A stretch of 64,000 nucleotides of DNA from Streptomyces alboniger (GTDB lineage: Bacteria > Actinomycetota > Actinomycetes > Streptomycetales > Streptomycetaceae). Where the stretch lies: positions 1,302,001-1,366,000 of the forward strand of contig NZ_CP023695.1 of assembly GCF_008704395.1 (NCBI RefSeq), written 5' to 3'. Below the pieces are notes generated by a model, which had not been told where the DNA came from, searched no databases, and was given only the letters and a program-made list of their open reading frames with translations. This document shows positions 29,729 through 39,638 of this stretch, one piece after another; positions within the stretch are counted from its first letter, which is position 1; each line of letters starts with the position of its first letter. The position numbers were made by a program, and so were the translations under genes.

Positions 29729-30645
29729 GAGGGCTCCCCCGCCGCGGGGCCGCCGGGGCGGGGCTCCAGGTCGGCGAGCCACAGTCGCTGGAGCATGTGC
29801 CAGTCCTCCGGGTGGTCGGCGATGCCGGTGGCGAAGGCGTCTGCCAGCGCCTGCGTCATGACAGACGTCTTCTCGGCGCGGGTGCCTGTCTCGGGAACGT
29901 CGACGGGCGGGTGGATCCGGCCCTTCATGACGGGCGTGCCGTCGTACCAGAGCGTCACGGGCAGGAGCACGGCGCCGGTCTGCTGGGCCAGCATCGCGGG
30001 TCCCGCGGGCATCCGGGCCGTGTCTCCGAAGAACTTCACCTCGACTCCGGAGGCCGACAGATCGCGGTCCGCGACGAGACAGATGAGACCACCCGCGCGC
30101 AGCCGCCGGGCCAGCGTGCCGAAGGCGGAGCCCCCGGTGTGCGGGAGGACCTCCATGCCGAGGCTCTCGCGGTAGGCGACGAAACGGTCGTAGAGCGTCT
30201 CGGGCTTGAGCCTCTCGGCGACGGTCGTGAAGGGGATGTCGAGCTTCGTGGTGACCCAGGCGCCCGCGAGGTCCCAGTTACCGAGATGCGGCAGGGCGAC
30301 GATGACGCCCTTGCCGGCGGCGAGCCCGTCGGTGAGGTGGTGCTGGCCCGTGACGTCGACGCCGTCCCTGACGCGCTCCCGGCTCCAGGAGGGCAGCCGG
30401 AAGGACTCCATCCAGTAGCGCAGGTACGACCGCATGCCCGCCCTGGACAGCTGGGCGAGCCGCTCCGGGGTGGCGTCGGGCACCACGCGCGCGAGGTTCG
30501 ACTCCAGGCGCAGCACGCCCTTGCCGCGGCGCCTCCAGACCGCGTCGGCGATGGTCGTGCCGAGTCGCTGGGCGACCGGCTCGGGGAGCTTCTTGACGGT
30601 GCTCCAGCCGAGGCCGTACAGCGCGTCGGTGAGTCGGTCCTTCAC
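29725..30645 (-). CDS. Phosphatidylinositol mannoside acyltransferase
   Basis: 306 residues, GTG start. LpxL/HtrB-type acyltransferase fold with the HX4D catalytic motif in ALPHLGNWD. In mycobacteria this enzyme acylates the mannose of PIM1/PIM2; the same role is inferred here from the neighbours. Both ends overlap adjacent genes by four bases (GTGA). Confidence 0.92.
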   Translation of the reverse strand: MKDRLTDALYGLGWSTVKKLPEPVAQRLGTTIADAVWRRRGKGVLRLESNLARVVPDATPERLAQLSRAGMRSYLRYWMESFRLPSWSRERVRDGVDVTGQHHLTDGLAAGKGVIVALPHLGNWDLAGAWVTTKLDIPFTTVAERLKPETLYDRFVAYRESLGMEVLPHTGGSAFGTLARRLRAGGLICLVADRDLSASGVEVKFFGDTARMPAGPAMLAQQTGAVLLPVTLWYDGTPVMKGRIHPPVDVPETGTRAEKTSVMTQALADAFATGIADHPEDWHMLQRLWLADLEPRPGGPAAGEPS

Positions 30646-31304
30646 TGCGCCGTCTCACTCTCCTGGTCCGGGGCGGCGTCGGCCTCGGCGGCCTCGCGGC
30701 GCACGGTCACGACGCGCTGCACGAGGGTGACCAGGCTGCCGACCGCGACGATCCACAGGGCGATGGGCAGCAGGACGTCGATGCCCGGGACGCCGAACTT
30801 GTGCAGCCCGGCGAGGCCCGCGGCGACCAGCGAGATCACCAGCCGCTCGGCGCGCTCCACCAGGCCGTTGACGGCCACGGGCAGGCCGATCGCCTCGCCG
30901 CGCGCCTTGGTGTACGACACCACCTGGCCGCTCGCCAGACAGAAGATGGAGACGGCGCAGAGGATGTTGTCGTCCCCGGATCCCGCGTACCAGAGGGCGA
31001 GGCCGCCGAAGATCGCGCTGTCGGCCACCCGGTCGAGCGTGGAGTCCAGGAAGGCGCCCCAGCGGCTGGAGCGGCCGAGCTGGCGGGCCATGTTGCCGTC
31101 GACGAGGTCGGAGAAGACGAACAGGGTGATGACGATCGTGCCCCAGAAGAACTCGCCACGGGGGAAGAAGACCAGCGCTCCCGCCACCACACCGGCCGTG
31201 CCGATGAAGGTGACCGCGTCGGGGCTGACCCCGCGGCGGATGAGAAACGCGGCGAACGGTGTGAGGACACGCGTGAAGAATGCACGCGCGTACTTGTTCA
31301 GCAT
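30642..31304 (-). CDS. pgsA: Phosphatidylinositol phosphate synthase (CDP-alcohol phosphatidyltransferase)
   Basis: 220 residues from the ATG at 31304. The CDP-alcohol signature D-x2-DG-x2-AR-x8-G-x3-D-x3-D is complete in DLVDGNMARQ followed by GAFLDSTLDR. It joins CDP-diacylglycerol to inositol phosphate in the membrane, the first step of PI and PIM lipids. Five to six membrane helices. First gene of the PIM operon, divergent from the EF-G-like gene across a 257-base gap. Confidence 0.93.
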   Translation of the reverse strand: MLNKYARAFFTRVLTPFAAFLIRRGVSPDAVTFIGTAGVVAGALVFFPRGEFFWGTIVITLFVFSDLVDGNMARQLGRSSRWGAFLDSTLDRVADSAIFGGLALWYAGSGDDNILCAVSIFCLASGQVVSYTKARGEAIGLPVAVNGLVERAERLVISLVAAGLAGLHKFGVPGIDVLLPIALWIVAVGSLVTLVQRVVTVRREAAEADAAPDQESETAQ

Positions 31305-31561
31305 GGCCTTCCCGAGGGGTCGGTGCGCCGCGTGGCCCCGTTGGCCACCGGCCGACCCATCGTAGTCACGCCCTTGACGCACCGGCTCGCCCCCTCACGA
31401 TCGCGTACGACGTATGGACGCACCGTGACGCGAGTGGAAAGCTCGAAAGCACCACGGGCGCCGTCGGAGCCGCCCCGCACTGGGCCCCGCGCGTCCGCGA
31501 GCAGCCAGCATCCCCGAGGGGGCTGAGCCTCCTCATCGTGCACGTGACCGGGAGGCAAGGC

Positions 31562-33769
31562 ATGGGCGACAAGGCGAACGCACACCCCGGAGCCGCCGGC
31601 AGGGCAGCGACGGCCGACCACCCCGCGTCCGTACGGAATGTGGTGCTGGTCGGCCACAGCGGATCGGGCAAGACGACCCTGGTGGAGGCCCTCGCGCTGA
31701 CCGCGGGAGCGGTGAACCGCGCGGGCCGCGTCGAGGACGGCACCGCCGTCTCCGACTACGACGAGATCGAGCACCGGCAGCAGCGCTCGGTGCAGCTGTC
31801 CCTGGTCCCCGTCGAATGGGACGGCATCAAGATCAATCTGCTGGACACCCCTGGATACGCCGACTTCGTCGGTGAGCTGAGGGCCGGTCTGCGCGCCGCG
31901 GACGCGGCCCTCTTCGTCGTCTCGGCGGCGGAGGGCGCCGAGGGCGTCACCGGCGCGACCCGCATGGTGTGGGAGGAGTGCGCGGCGGTCGGCATGCCGC
32001 GGGCCATCGTGGTGACGCACCTGGAGTCGGCCCGCGCGGACTTCACCGTGATGACGCGCAACTGCGCCGAGGCGTTCGGCGCCGACGACCCGGACGCCGT
32101 ACTGCCGCTGTACCTGCCCCTCCACGGTGAGCAGGGCCCGGACGGGCACGCGCCGGTGACCGGCCTGATCGGGCTGCTCTCCCGGCGGGTCTACGACTAC
32201 GCGTCGGGTGAGCGCAAGGAATCCGAGCCGGGCGACGACCAGCTGCCGCTGATCGAGGAGGCCCGCAACAAACTGATCGAGGGGATCATCGCCGAGAGCG
32301 AGGACGAGTCCCTCATGGACCGCTATCTCAGCGGCGAGGACATCGACTTCAAGACACTCGTGGACGACCTGGAACGGGCCGTCGCGCGCGGCATCTTCCA
32401 CCCCGTGCTCGCCGCCGCCCCGGCCGCGGAGGGCGCCCGCCAGGGCATCGGCACGGTCGAGCTCCTCGAACTGATCACGGGCGGCTTCCCCACCCCGCTG
32501 GAACACCCCGCGCCGACGGTGACGACGCCGGGTGGCAAGGCGCGGCCCGCCCTGTCCTGCGATCCCGACGGCCCCCTGGCGGCCGAGGTCGTCAAGACCG
32601 CCTCCGACCCCTACGTCGGCCGGATCTCGCTCGTACGCGTCTTCTCCGGCACCCTGCGCCCCGACGAGACGGTGCACGTCTCCGGCCACGGCCTGGCGGA
32701 CCGGGGCCACGAGGACCACGACGTCGACGAGCGCGTCGGCGCGCTGTCCTCCCCCTTCGGCAAGCAGCAGCGCGTTCTCACCCGGTGTGTGGCGGGCGAC
32801 ATGGCGTGCGTGGCCAAACTGCACCGCGCGGAGACCGGCGACACGCTGTCGAGCAAGGACGACCCGCTCCTGATGGAGCCCTGGGACATGCCGGACCCGC
32901 TCCTTCCGCTCGCCATCCAGGCGCACAGCAAGGCGGACGAGGACAAGCTCTCGCAAGGGCTCTCGCGCTTGGTGGCCGAGGATCCGACGATGCGCCTTGA
33001 GCAGAACCAGGACACGCACCAGGTGGTCCTGTGGTGCCTGGGCGAGGCGCACGCCGACGTGGCCCTGGAGCGGCTGCGCAGCCGGTACGGCGTACAGGTC
33101 GACGTCGTACCGCACCGGGTCACCCTGCGGGAGACGTTCGCGGACAGGTCCGCGGGGCGCGGACGCCATGTGAAGCAGTCCGGCGGGCACGGCCAGTACG
33201 CGATCTGCGAGATCGAGGTGGAGCCGCTGCCCGGCGGCAGCGGCATCGAGTTCGTCGACAAGGTGGTCGGCGGCGCGGTCCCCCGCCAGTTCATCCCCTC
33301 CGTCGAGAAGGGTGTCCGCGCGCAGGCGGCGAAGGGCGTCGCGGCCGGGTACGCCCTCATCGACATACGCGTCACGCTCCTCGACGGCAAGGCGCACTCG
33401 GTGGACTCCTCCGACGCCGCGTTCCAGACGGCGGGCGCGCTCGCGCTGCGCGAGGCGGCGGCCGGGGCCAGGATCCACCTGCTCGAACCGGTCGCCGAGG
33501 TACGGGTGCTGGTCGGCGACGACTATGTCGGCGCGGTCATGAGCGATCTGTCCGGGCGCCGCGGCCGGGTGGTCGGCACCGAGCAGGCGCCCGGCGGACG
33601 CACGCTCGTACGGGCGGAGGTCCCCGAGATCGAGATCGGCCGGTACGCGGTGGACCTGCGGTCACTCTCCCAGGGCACCGGGCGCTTCAGCCGGGCGTAC
33701 GCCCGCCACGAGCCGATGCCCCCGCAGTTGTCGGAGCGGATCCGCGAACAAGCGCGGGCCGCCTCGTAG
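31562..33769 (+). CDS. Elongation factor G-like GTPase (EF-G2/FusA2 type)
   Basis: 735 residues from the ATG at 31562, preceded by GGGAGG. Domain order matches EF-G: G domain with P-loop GHSGSGKT (residues 31-38) and DTPGYADF, then domains II to V. The G4 motif that should read NKxD is THLE (VTHLESARADF), so guanine specificity may be altered. This fits the actinobacterial EF-G2 paralogues, which are not canonical translocases. True EF-G is expected elsewhere in the genome. Possible roles are ribosome recycling, stress or tetracycline-type ribosome protection; none is shown. Confidence 0.88.
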   Translation: MGDKANAHPGAAGRAATADHPASVRNVVLVGHSGSGKTTLVEALALTAGAVNRAGRVEDGTAVSDYDEIEHRQQRSVQLSLVPVEWDGIKINLLDTPGYADFVGELRAGLRAADAALFVVSAAEGAEGVTGATRMVWEECAAVGMPRAIVVTHLESARADFTVMTRNCAEAFGADDPDAVLPLYLPLHGEQGPDGHAPVTGLIGLLSRRVYDYASGERKESEPGDDQLPLIEEARNKLIEGIIAESEDESLMDRYLSGEDIDFKTLVDDLERAVARGIFHPVLAAAPAAEGARQGIGTVELLELITGGFPTPLEHPAPTVTTPGGKARPALSCDPDGPLAAEVVKTASDPYVGRISLVRVFSGTLRPDETVHVSGHGLADRGHEDHDVDERVGALSSPFGKQQRVLTRCVAGDMACVAKLHRAETGDTLSSKDDPLLMEPWDMPDPLLPLAIQAHSKADEDKLSQGLSRLVAEDPTMRLEQNQDTHQVVLWCLGEAHADVALERLRSRYGVQVDVVPHRVTLRETFADRSAGRGRHVKQSGGHGQYAICEIEVEPLPGGSGIEFVDKVVGGAVPRQFIPSVEKGVRAQAAKGVAAGYALIDIRVTLLDGKAHSVDSSDAAFQTAGALALREAAAGARIHLLEPVAEVRVLVGDDYVGAVMSDLSGRRGRVVGTEQAPGGRTLVRAEVPEIEIGRYAVDLRSLSQGTGRFSRAYARHEPMPPQLSERIREQARAAS

Positions 33770-33971
33770 TTGAAGGAGCCGAACCGGCGCACGATCGCCG
33801 CCCGCCCGGCCCGCGCGGGCGGGCGGCACCCCGGGCGCCCCCTGCCGGATGTCGGTGCTCCCCGATACGCTGATGACCTGATCAACGGATGCGCCGGTCG
33901 GCAACAGGTGTGCCGGACAAGGAAGTCGGGAAGAGCCGCAGCAGCGAAGGCGTCGCGGCGAGGGGGCGGCA

Positions 33972-35627
33972 GTGGCGGACGATGGATTCGACTTCAGGCC
34001 CGGGGCCCAGGTCCCGCTCTCGGGCGCCGCGGGACAGACCGTGGCGACACATGCCCTGGCGTCGGCCGCGTATCGCGACGGAGACGTCGACGAGATCCTG
34101 AAGGCCGACAGCGAGTGGCACAAGTCCGTGGTGAAGCCCGGCATGTGGTCCCTGTTCAAGCCGAGCCTCGGCGAGGCCTTCGCGCGGACCGTGCAGGTGC
34201 GGATGCTCGGCGGCGGCCGCAAGCCGCTCATCCAGTCCTTCGGTATCGAGCCGCAGTCCGTCGTGGAGCACTGCCTCGCGGCGAGCCGCATCCGCAAGGA
34301 GCGCGACAGCTGGCTCACGGCCGTGATGGTCCTGTGCGGCGTGCTCTTCCTGCCCGGCCTGCTCGTCTGGCTGCTCGTCTTCACCATCAGACGCCAGGTC
34401 GCCAAGAACGAGAACAAGCGCGCGGGCGCGCTGGCCACCGCCGTCCTGGTCGCCATGGGCGTGCTGGCCGCCCTCGCCCTCCTCAAGCTGCCGTTCGACG
34501 GCTTCTGGGCGTGGTACCTGCGGGCGGCGATCGTGCTGCCCGTGGTGGGCTGGTTCTGGGCCAAGCAGATCGCCGAGCGCACGGCCAGGGACATGCGCGA
34601 GCGCTGGGCGAGCCTGCTCTCGGGCGGCGGCATCGGGGCCAAGATCCCCGAGGCGGTGCCGGGCAGCCCCGGCGAGACGGCCGCCGAACGGCTGCGCCAG
34701 AGCCTGGCCAGGCTCTCCGCGGAGCAGCAGAGCAACTCCGTCTTCTACGCCGGGCCCAAGGGCATATTGGGCATGGGCACGCGCTGGGGCAGCTGGCAGC
34801 TGGCCGAGGAGCTGGTGCCCGCCGAGGACGGCAAGGAGATCCACCCCTTCCGCAGCTGGGACGTCATACGGGCGGTGCACGACCAGCTCCGCATGCTGGA
34901 GCGTGGCCCGCTGCACACCGGCGGCTTCCCCACCCCGTCGATAAACCACTGGATCGTGTCCCCCATCGGGGAGAACGCCAAGGCGGTGGCCCGCCCCACC
35001 GGCACGGACGTCGACGCCTTCCAGATCCGCGGCCATGAGATACAGCGGATCTGTAATGAACAGCAGTTCGGCAGCGGCGACCGGCACTATTTGGGCGTGC
35101 AGTTCACGCTCTGGGACGGCCAGTTGGTCATCACGATGCTCATCACGGTGACCGTGCTGCACGAGACGCTGCGCATCGAGGTCACCGGCCACGCGCTGGG
35201 CCCGGTCAACTCCCTGTTCACCACCAAGCCCGAGCCCAAGACGAAGACGGTCAGCAAGCCCATCAAGTTCTGGGAGACCGTCGACCGCCAGCTGCCGCTG
35301 GTCGACGCCGACGAGGTGGTACGCCTCGCGGTCCGTGCCCCCTTCACGTGGTATCCGCCACTGCTTGACCACCTCGGCGGCAAGCTGGTCCTGCCCGAGC
35401 CCTTCGGCCTGCGCCACGCCTGGGCCGACAAGCCGTGGCGGCACCGCTTCATGGCCGACGACGCGCTGCGCGCCGCCACGCCCGTGCTGCGCGTGGTGCA
35501 CCAGGCGGCGATCAAGGTCCTCGCGGAGAACGGCGTCAACACCGAGAAGTTCGGCGCCCGTTCCGGCTTCCTCAGCGGGGCGATCCAGGACCCGATGCCG
35601 AGGAAGGCGGACGTGTACGACGCGTAA
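33972..35627 (+). CDS. Three-pass membrane protein of unknown function
   Basis: 551 residues, GTG start. A soluble N-terminus (1-110) is followed by three membrane helices (about 113-138, 151-171 and 178-198) and a large cytoplasmic part with FRSWDVIRAVHDQLRML, a RGxE-like HEIQRICNEQQF region and a HALGPVNSLFTTKPEPKTK linker. I recognise it only as a conserved Streptomyces protein beside the EF-G-like gene. No enzymatic motif is visible. Confidence 0.85.
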   Translation: MADDGFDFRPGAQVPLSGAAGQTVATHALASAAYRDGDVDEILKADSEWHKSVVKPGMWSLFKPSLGEAFARTVQVRMLGGGRKPLIQSFGIEPQSVVEHCLAASRIRKERDSWLTAVMVLCGVLFLPGLLVWLLVFTIRRQVAKNENKRAGALATAVLVAMGVLAALALLKLPFDGFWAWYLRAAIVLPVVGWFWAKQIAERTARDMRERWASLLSGGGIGAKIPEAVPGSPGETAAERLRQSLARLSAEQQSNSVFYAGPKGILGMGTRWGSWQLAEELVPAEDGKEIHPFRSWDVIRAVHDQLRMLERGPLHTGGFPTPSINHWIVSPIGENAKAVARPTGTDVDAFQIRGHEIQRICNEQQFGSGDRHYLGVQFTLWDGQLVITMLITVTVLHETLRIEVTGHALGPVNSLFTTKPEPKTKTVSKPIKFWETVDRQLPLVDADEVVRLAVRAPFTWYPPLLDHLGGKLVLPEPFGLRHAWADKPWRHRFMADDALRAATPVLRVVHQAAIKVLAENGVNTEKFGARSGFLSGAIQDPMPRKADVYDA

Positions 35628-35641
35628 GGGCTCCGCCGGCG

Positions 35642-36190
35642 CTAGCTCGCGGGCCAGACGTCGGCGAGCATCTTGCGGGTGTCGGCGAGCAGCTGCGGCA
35701 GCACCTTCGTATGGCCGACGACCGGCATGAAGTTGGTGTCGCCGCCCCAGCGCGGGACGACGTGCTGGTGCAGATGCGCGGCGATGCCGGCGCCCGCGAC
35801 GGCGCCCTGGTTCATGCCGATGTTGAAGCCGTGCGCGCCGGACGCGGTGCGCAGGGCCGTCATCGCCTGCTTGGTCAGCTCGCCCAGCTCGGCGGTCTCG
35901 GGGCCCGTCAGGTCGGTGTAGTCGGCGACGTGGCGGTAGGGGACGACCATCAGGTGGCCGCCGTTGTACGGGTAGAGGTTCAGCACCGCGTACACCTGCT
36001 CGCCGCGCGCGATCACCAGGCCGTCCTCGTCGGACTTGGCCGGGATGGAGCAGAAGGGGCAGCCGTCGTCGGCTCCCGGGCCCGTGGGCTTGTTCTCGCC
36101 CTGGATGTACGCCATCCGGTGGGGCGTCCACAGGCGCTGGAACGCGTCCTGCGTACCCACTCCGATCTGCTGCTCCGGCTCACTCGTCAT
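35642..36190 (-). CDS. HIT family nucleotide hydrolase/transferase
   Basis: 182 residues. The histidine triad HLHQHVVPRW is intact, with a CPFCSIP zinc-like pair and YPYNGGHLMVVPYRH, which match actinobacterial HIT proteins related to Ap4A phosphorylase. The start could also be ATG 36202 (four residues longer); neither has a well-spaced ribosome site. It follows thrS on the same strand past a hairpin. Confidence 0.92.
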   Translation of the reverse strand: MTSEPEQQIGVGTQDAFQRLWTPHRMAYIQGENKPTGPGADDGCPFCSIPAKSDEDGLVIARGEQVYAVLNLYPYNGGHLMVVPYRHVADYTDLTGPETAELGELTKQAMTALRTASGAHGFNIGMNQGAVAGAGIAAHLHQHVVPRWGGDTNFMPVVGHTKVLPQLLADTRKMLADVWPAS

Positions 36191-36224
36191 GGTGGTCAGC
36201 ATATTCCCCGGGGAGTACGCGACG

Positions 36225-36252
36225 AGGGGCGGCCCCGAACGGGACCGCCCCT
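36225..36252 (-). terminator. Terminator after thrS
   Basis: A 13-bp stem with one mismatch (36225-36237 with 36240-36252), 27 bases past the thrS stop. Confidence 0.7.
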
Positions 36253-36279
36253 TACCTCCCCGCGCCCGCGGGGGCCACG

Positions 36280-38259
36280 TCACACCTGCACGCGACGCTC
36301 CACCACGTCGACGAGCTTCGCGATCGCCTCGTCACGGGCGATCCCGTTCTCCTGCGACCCGTCCCGGTAGCGGAACGACACCGAGCCCGCGTTCATGTCG
36401 TCGTCACCGACGATGACCATGAACGGCACCTTGCCGCGCTGAGCGTTGCGGATCTTCTTCTGCATACGGTCCGACGAGGCGTCCACCTCGACCCGCAGCC
36501 CGCGCTTCCTGGCCTCCTCGGCGAACTCCTGGAGGTAGGGCACGTGCGCGTCGCCGACCGGGATCCCGATCGCCTGCACCGGGGCGAGCCACGCCGGGAA
36601 CGCGCCCGCGTAGTGCTCGAGAAGCACGCCGAAGAACCGCTCGATCGAGCCGAACAGCGCGCGGTGCAGCATGACGGGCTGCTGCTTGGAGCCGTCCGCC
36701 GCCGTGTACTCCAGGCCGAACCGCTTCGGCTGGTTGAAGTCCACCTGGAGGGTCGACATCTGCCAGGACCGGCCGATCGCGTCCTTCGCCTGCACCGAGA
36801 TCTTCGGGCCGTAGTACGCGGCGCCGCCCGGGTCCGGCACCAGCGGAAGGCCCTGCTTCTCGGCCGCCTGGCGCAGCGCCTCGGTGGCCTCCGCCCAGTC
36901 CTCGTCGGAGCCGATGAACTTGTCGGAGTCGTCGCGGGTGGACAGCTCCAGCTCGAACTCGTTCAGGCCGTAGTCGCGCAGCAGGTCCAGGACGAAGGTG
37001 AGGAGCTTGTCCAGCTCCTCGGCCATCTGCTCCCTGGTGCAGTAGATGTGCGAGTCGTCCTGCGTGAAGCCGCGCGAGCGGGTCAGGCCGTGCACGACGC
37101 CCGACTTCTCGTAGCGGTACACCGTGCCGAACTCGAAGAGCCGCAGGGGCAGTTCGCGGTAGGAGCGGCCCCGCGACTTGAAGATGAGGTTGTGCATCGG
37201 GCAGTTCATCGCCTTCAGGCGGTAGTTCTGCCCGTCGAACTCGATCGGCGGGAACATGCCCTCGGCGTAGTGCGGAAGGTGCCCGGAGATCTCGAAGAGC
37301 TGCTCCTTCGAGATGTGCGGGGTGTTCACGAACTCGTAGCCCGAGTCCTCGTGCCGCTTGCGGGAGTAGTCCTCCATCACCTTGCGGATCACGCCGCCCT
37401 TGGGGTGGAAGACCGCGAGACCCGGGCCGATCTCCTCCGGGAAGGAGAAGAGGTCCAGCTCGGAGCCGAGCTTGCGGTGGTCGCGCTTCTCGGCCTCGGC
37501 GAGGAACTCCAGGTGCGCCTTCAGCTCGTCCTTCGACGGCCACGCGGTGCCGTAGATGCGCTGGAGCTGGGGGTTCTTCTCGCTGCCGCGCCAGTAGGCG
37601 GCGGCGGAACGCATCAGCTTGAACGCGGGGATGTTCCGGGTGGTGGGCAGGTGCGGGCCTCGGCAGAGGTCCTTCCAGCACAGCTCGCCGGTCTTGGCGT
37701 CGATGTTGTCGTAGATCGTCAGCTCGCCGGCGCCGACCTCGGCGTCCGCGCCGTCGGCGGCGTTCGCCGCGTTGCCCTTGAGGCCGATCAGCTCCAGCTT
37801 GTACGGCTCGTCGGCCAGCTCGACGCGGGCGTCGTCGTCGTTGGTGACGCGGCGCGAGAAGCGCTGGCCCCGCTTCTGGATCTCCTGCATCTTCTTCTCG
37901 ATGCGCTTGAGGTCCTCGGGGGTGAAGGGCTCCTTGACGTCGAAGTCGTAGTAGAAGCCGTCCCGGATGGGCGGGCCGATGCCCAGCTTGGCGTCGGGGT
38001 ACAGCTCCTGCACGGCCTGCGCCATGACGTGCGCGGTCGAGTGGCGCAGGATGTCCAGGCCGTCCTCGGAGGAGATCTCGACGGGCTCGATCTCGTCGCC
38101 GTCGGCCACGGCGTACGCCAGGTCCTTCAGCTCGCCGGCCACGCGGGCGGCGACGATGGTGCGCTCACCGGCGAAGAGCTCGGCCGCCGTAGTGCCCGTC
38201 GTCACCACGCGCTCTTCCCGCTCGGAATCGCGTTGGATGATCACACGGACGTCTGACAC
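36280..38259 (-). CDS. thrS: Threonyl-tRNA synthetase
   Basis: 659 residues, GTG start after AAGGAGAG. Domains: N-terminal TGS, editing domain ([16 protein letters not shown]), class II catalytic core with MNCPMHN (zinc Cys), [20 protein letters not shown], motif 3 [12 protein letters not shown], and the anticodon-binding domain. No T-box leader is visible upstream. Confidence 0.97.
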   Translation of the reverse strand: MSDVRVIIQRDSEREERVVTTGTTAAELFAGERTIVAARVAGELKDLAYAVADGDEIEPVEISSEDGLDILRHSTAHVMAQAVQELYPDAKLGIGPPIRDGFYYDFDVKEPFTPEDLKRIEKKMQEIQKRGQRFSRRVTNDDDARVELADEPYKLELIGLKGNAANAADGADAEVGAGELTIYDNIDAKTGELCWKDLCRGPHLPTTRNIPAFKLMRSAAAYWRGSEKNPQLQRIYGTAWPSKDELKAHLEFLAEAEKRDHRKLGSELDLFSFPEEIGPGLAVFHPKGGVIRKVMEDYSRKRHEDSGYEFVNTPHISKEQLFEISGHLPHYAEGMFPPIEFDGQNYRLKAMNCPMHNLIFKSRGRSYRELPLRLFEFGTVYRYEKSGVVHGLTRSRGFTQDDSHIYCTREQMAEELDKLLTFVLDLLRDYGLNEFELELSTRDDSDKFIGSDEDWAEATEALRQAAEKQGLPLVPDPGGAAYYGPKISVQAKDAIGRSWQMSTLQVDFNQPKRFGLEYTAADGSKQQPVMLHRALFGSIERFFGVLLEHYAGAFPAWLAPVQAIGIPVGDAHVPYLQEFAEEARKRGLRVEVDASSDRMQKKIRNAQRGKVPFMVIVGDDDMNAGSVSFRYRDGSQENGIARDEAIAKLVDVVERRVQV

Positions 38260-38416
38260 CGGTCTCTCCTTGCAGAAGGGGGTGCGGCGCTTTCTGATGC
38301 GCGCGCACTAGGGATCGTACCGAGCCGGGGGTGTCCGCCGCGAAACGGTTATCCCCGGCCGCCCGGAAGCGGGCCCTGCGCCCCGCCGTCCGCCCTGTCC
38401 CGCACCCCGCCCCCGC

Positions 38417-39637
38417 TCAGTCGGTCCCGCACCCCTCCTCGAAGAAGTCGAGGTTCTCCTGGAGCGACTTCATCAGCCGGTCCCGGTCCGCCTCGTCCAC
38501 CTGCACCGGCACGACCCCGGTCGCCCCGGTGAGCCTGCGGAACCCGCCCCGGCTCTCCAGCCTCCCGTGCACCCGGATCGGCAGACCGACCAGATGCGCG
38601 TGGCCCGCGACACGGTAGGAGTCCTCGTCCAGGGCCATCCGCACCTGCGGGATCTCCGCCCCGGCGATCACCCGCAGCCGCACCACGCCCTCGCCCCGGG
38701 GCGAGGAGCGCCGCATCCGCACCACGGTGCCGGTGATCCGCACCGGCACCGACGGCTCGTCGCGCAGGTAGCGGGCGCCCGCCTCGCGCAGCACGGTGAG
38801 GTCACCGGGCGAGAACTCGACGGGCTCGGCGTGCGCCGCGCACCCCTCGGGCACCCCCGCGCCGGGCGCCCACTCCACGGCGACGCGCGCCCCTTCCGTG
38901 CCGCGCACCAGGGCCACGATCGCCTCGGTCAGCTCGTGGCTGACGCCCGCCTCGACCGCGCCGTCGAAGGCGTCCATGCCGCCGGTGGCGCGCTGGTAGT
39001 CGACGGCTTCCCGGGCGGCGTACAGCGCCTGGTGCAGTCGGACCGCGAGCGGCCGCCCGTTCGTCACGGGCACGAAGGCGGTGAGCCTGCGCCCGCCGGG
39101 CGCGGGTCCGACCAGGACGTCCTCCAGGGCCGCGGTGGCGGGCCCGCGGTGCCGCGCCCCGTAGTACCCGGCGCGGCCGCGCGCGGCGAGCGCCCCGGCG
39201 AGCAGCATCTGCCGGGCCGCCGAGCGCAGCCGCTCCTCCACCGGCCAGGTCGCCGCCCCGGCGGGTCCCGTCGGCACGTCGCGCCACCAGCGGATCTCGT
39301 CGCTGGGCACGGCGAGCCCGACGAGCACGTCGCGGGCGGCCGGGGAGGCGCTGCGGGAGAGGGCGACGAGGACCTCGCCGATCAGGTCGTCGCAGTCGGG
39401 GAAGGCGCGGCTCTCGGGTACGAGGAGGCTGGTGCCGTTGCCGCCGGGTCCGGGCGGCGTCCACCGGGCGTAGCGGCCGGGGGCTCCCCCGCGCCGCTGC
39501 CAGCCGTGCCGGGCGAGCAGTGCGCCGAGCACCGCGGGGTCGACCGTGCCGGGCTCGGGCGGCCGCGCCCACGGGCTCGCCGAGGGGGCGGGGTGCGGAC
39601 GGACGGGAGGCGCGGGCTCGTCGTGGGGGCGGTGCAT
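38417..39637 (-). CDS. Uncharacterised conserved protein
   Basis: 406 residues with a proline-rich first 35. No catalytic motif is recognised. The C-terminal third (VPVRITGTVVRMRRSSPRGE ... VHGRLESRGGFRRLTGATG) looks like an all-beta, OB-like segment, so nucleic-acid binding is a guess. Its ATG is two bases before the stop of the DUF4365 gene upstream, so the two genes form a tight pair. Confidence 0.7.
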   Translation of the reverse strand: MHRPHDEPAPPVRPHPAPSASPWARPPEPGTVDPAVLGALLARHGWQRRGGAPGRYARWTPPGPGGNGTSLLVPESRAFPDCDDLIGEVLVALSRSASPAARDVLVGLAVPSDEIRWWRDVPTGPAGAATWPVEERLRSAARQMLLAGALAARGRAGYYGARHRGPATAALEDVLVGPAPGGRRLTAFVPVTNGRPLAVRLHQALYAAREAVDYQRATGGMDAFDGAVEAGVSHELTEAIVALVRGTEGARVAVEWAPGAGVPEGCAAHAEPVEFSPGDLTVLREAGARYLRDEPSVPVRITGTVVRMRRSSPRGEGVVRLRVIAGAEIPQVRMALDEDSYRVAGHAHLVGLPIRVHGRLESRGGFRRLTGATGVVPVQVDEADRDRLMKSLQENLDFFEEGCGTD

Positions 39638-39638
39638 C

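Noticed and set aside
31298..33478. 726-codon minus-strand frame opposite the EF-G-like gene
   Set aside because: No recognisable domain; high-GC antisense artefact.
38260..38416. T-box leader for thrS
   Set aside because: No T-box core or specifier-like hairpins seen; the gap is only 157 bases.
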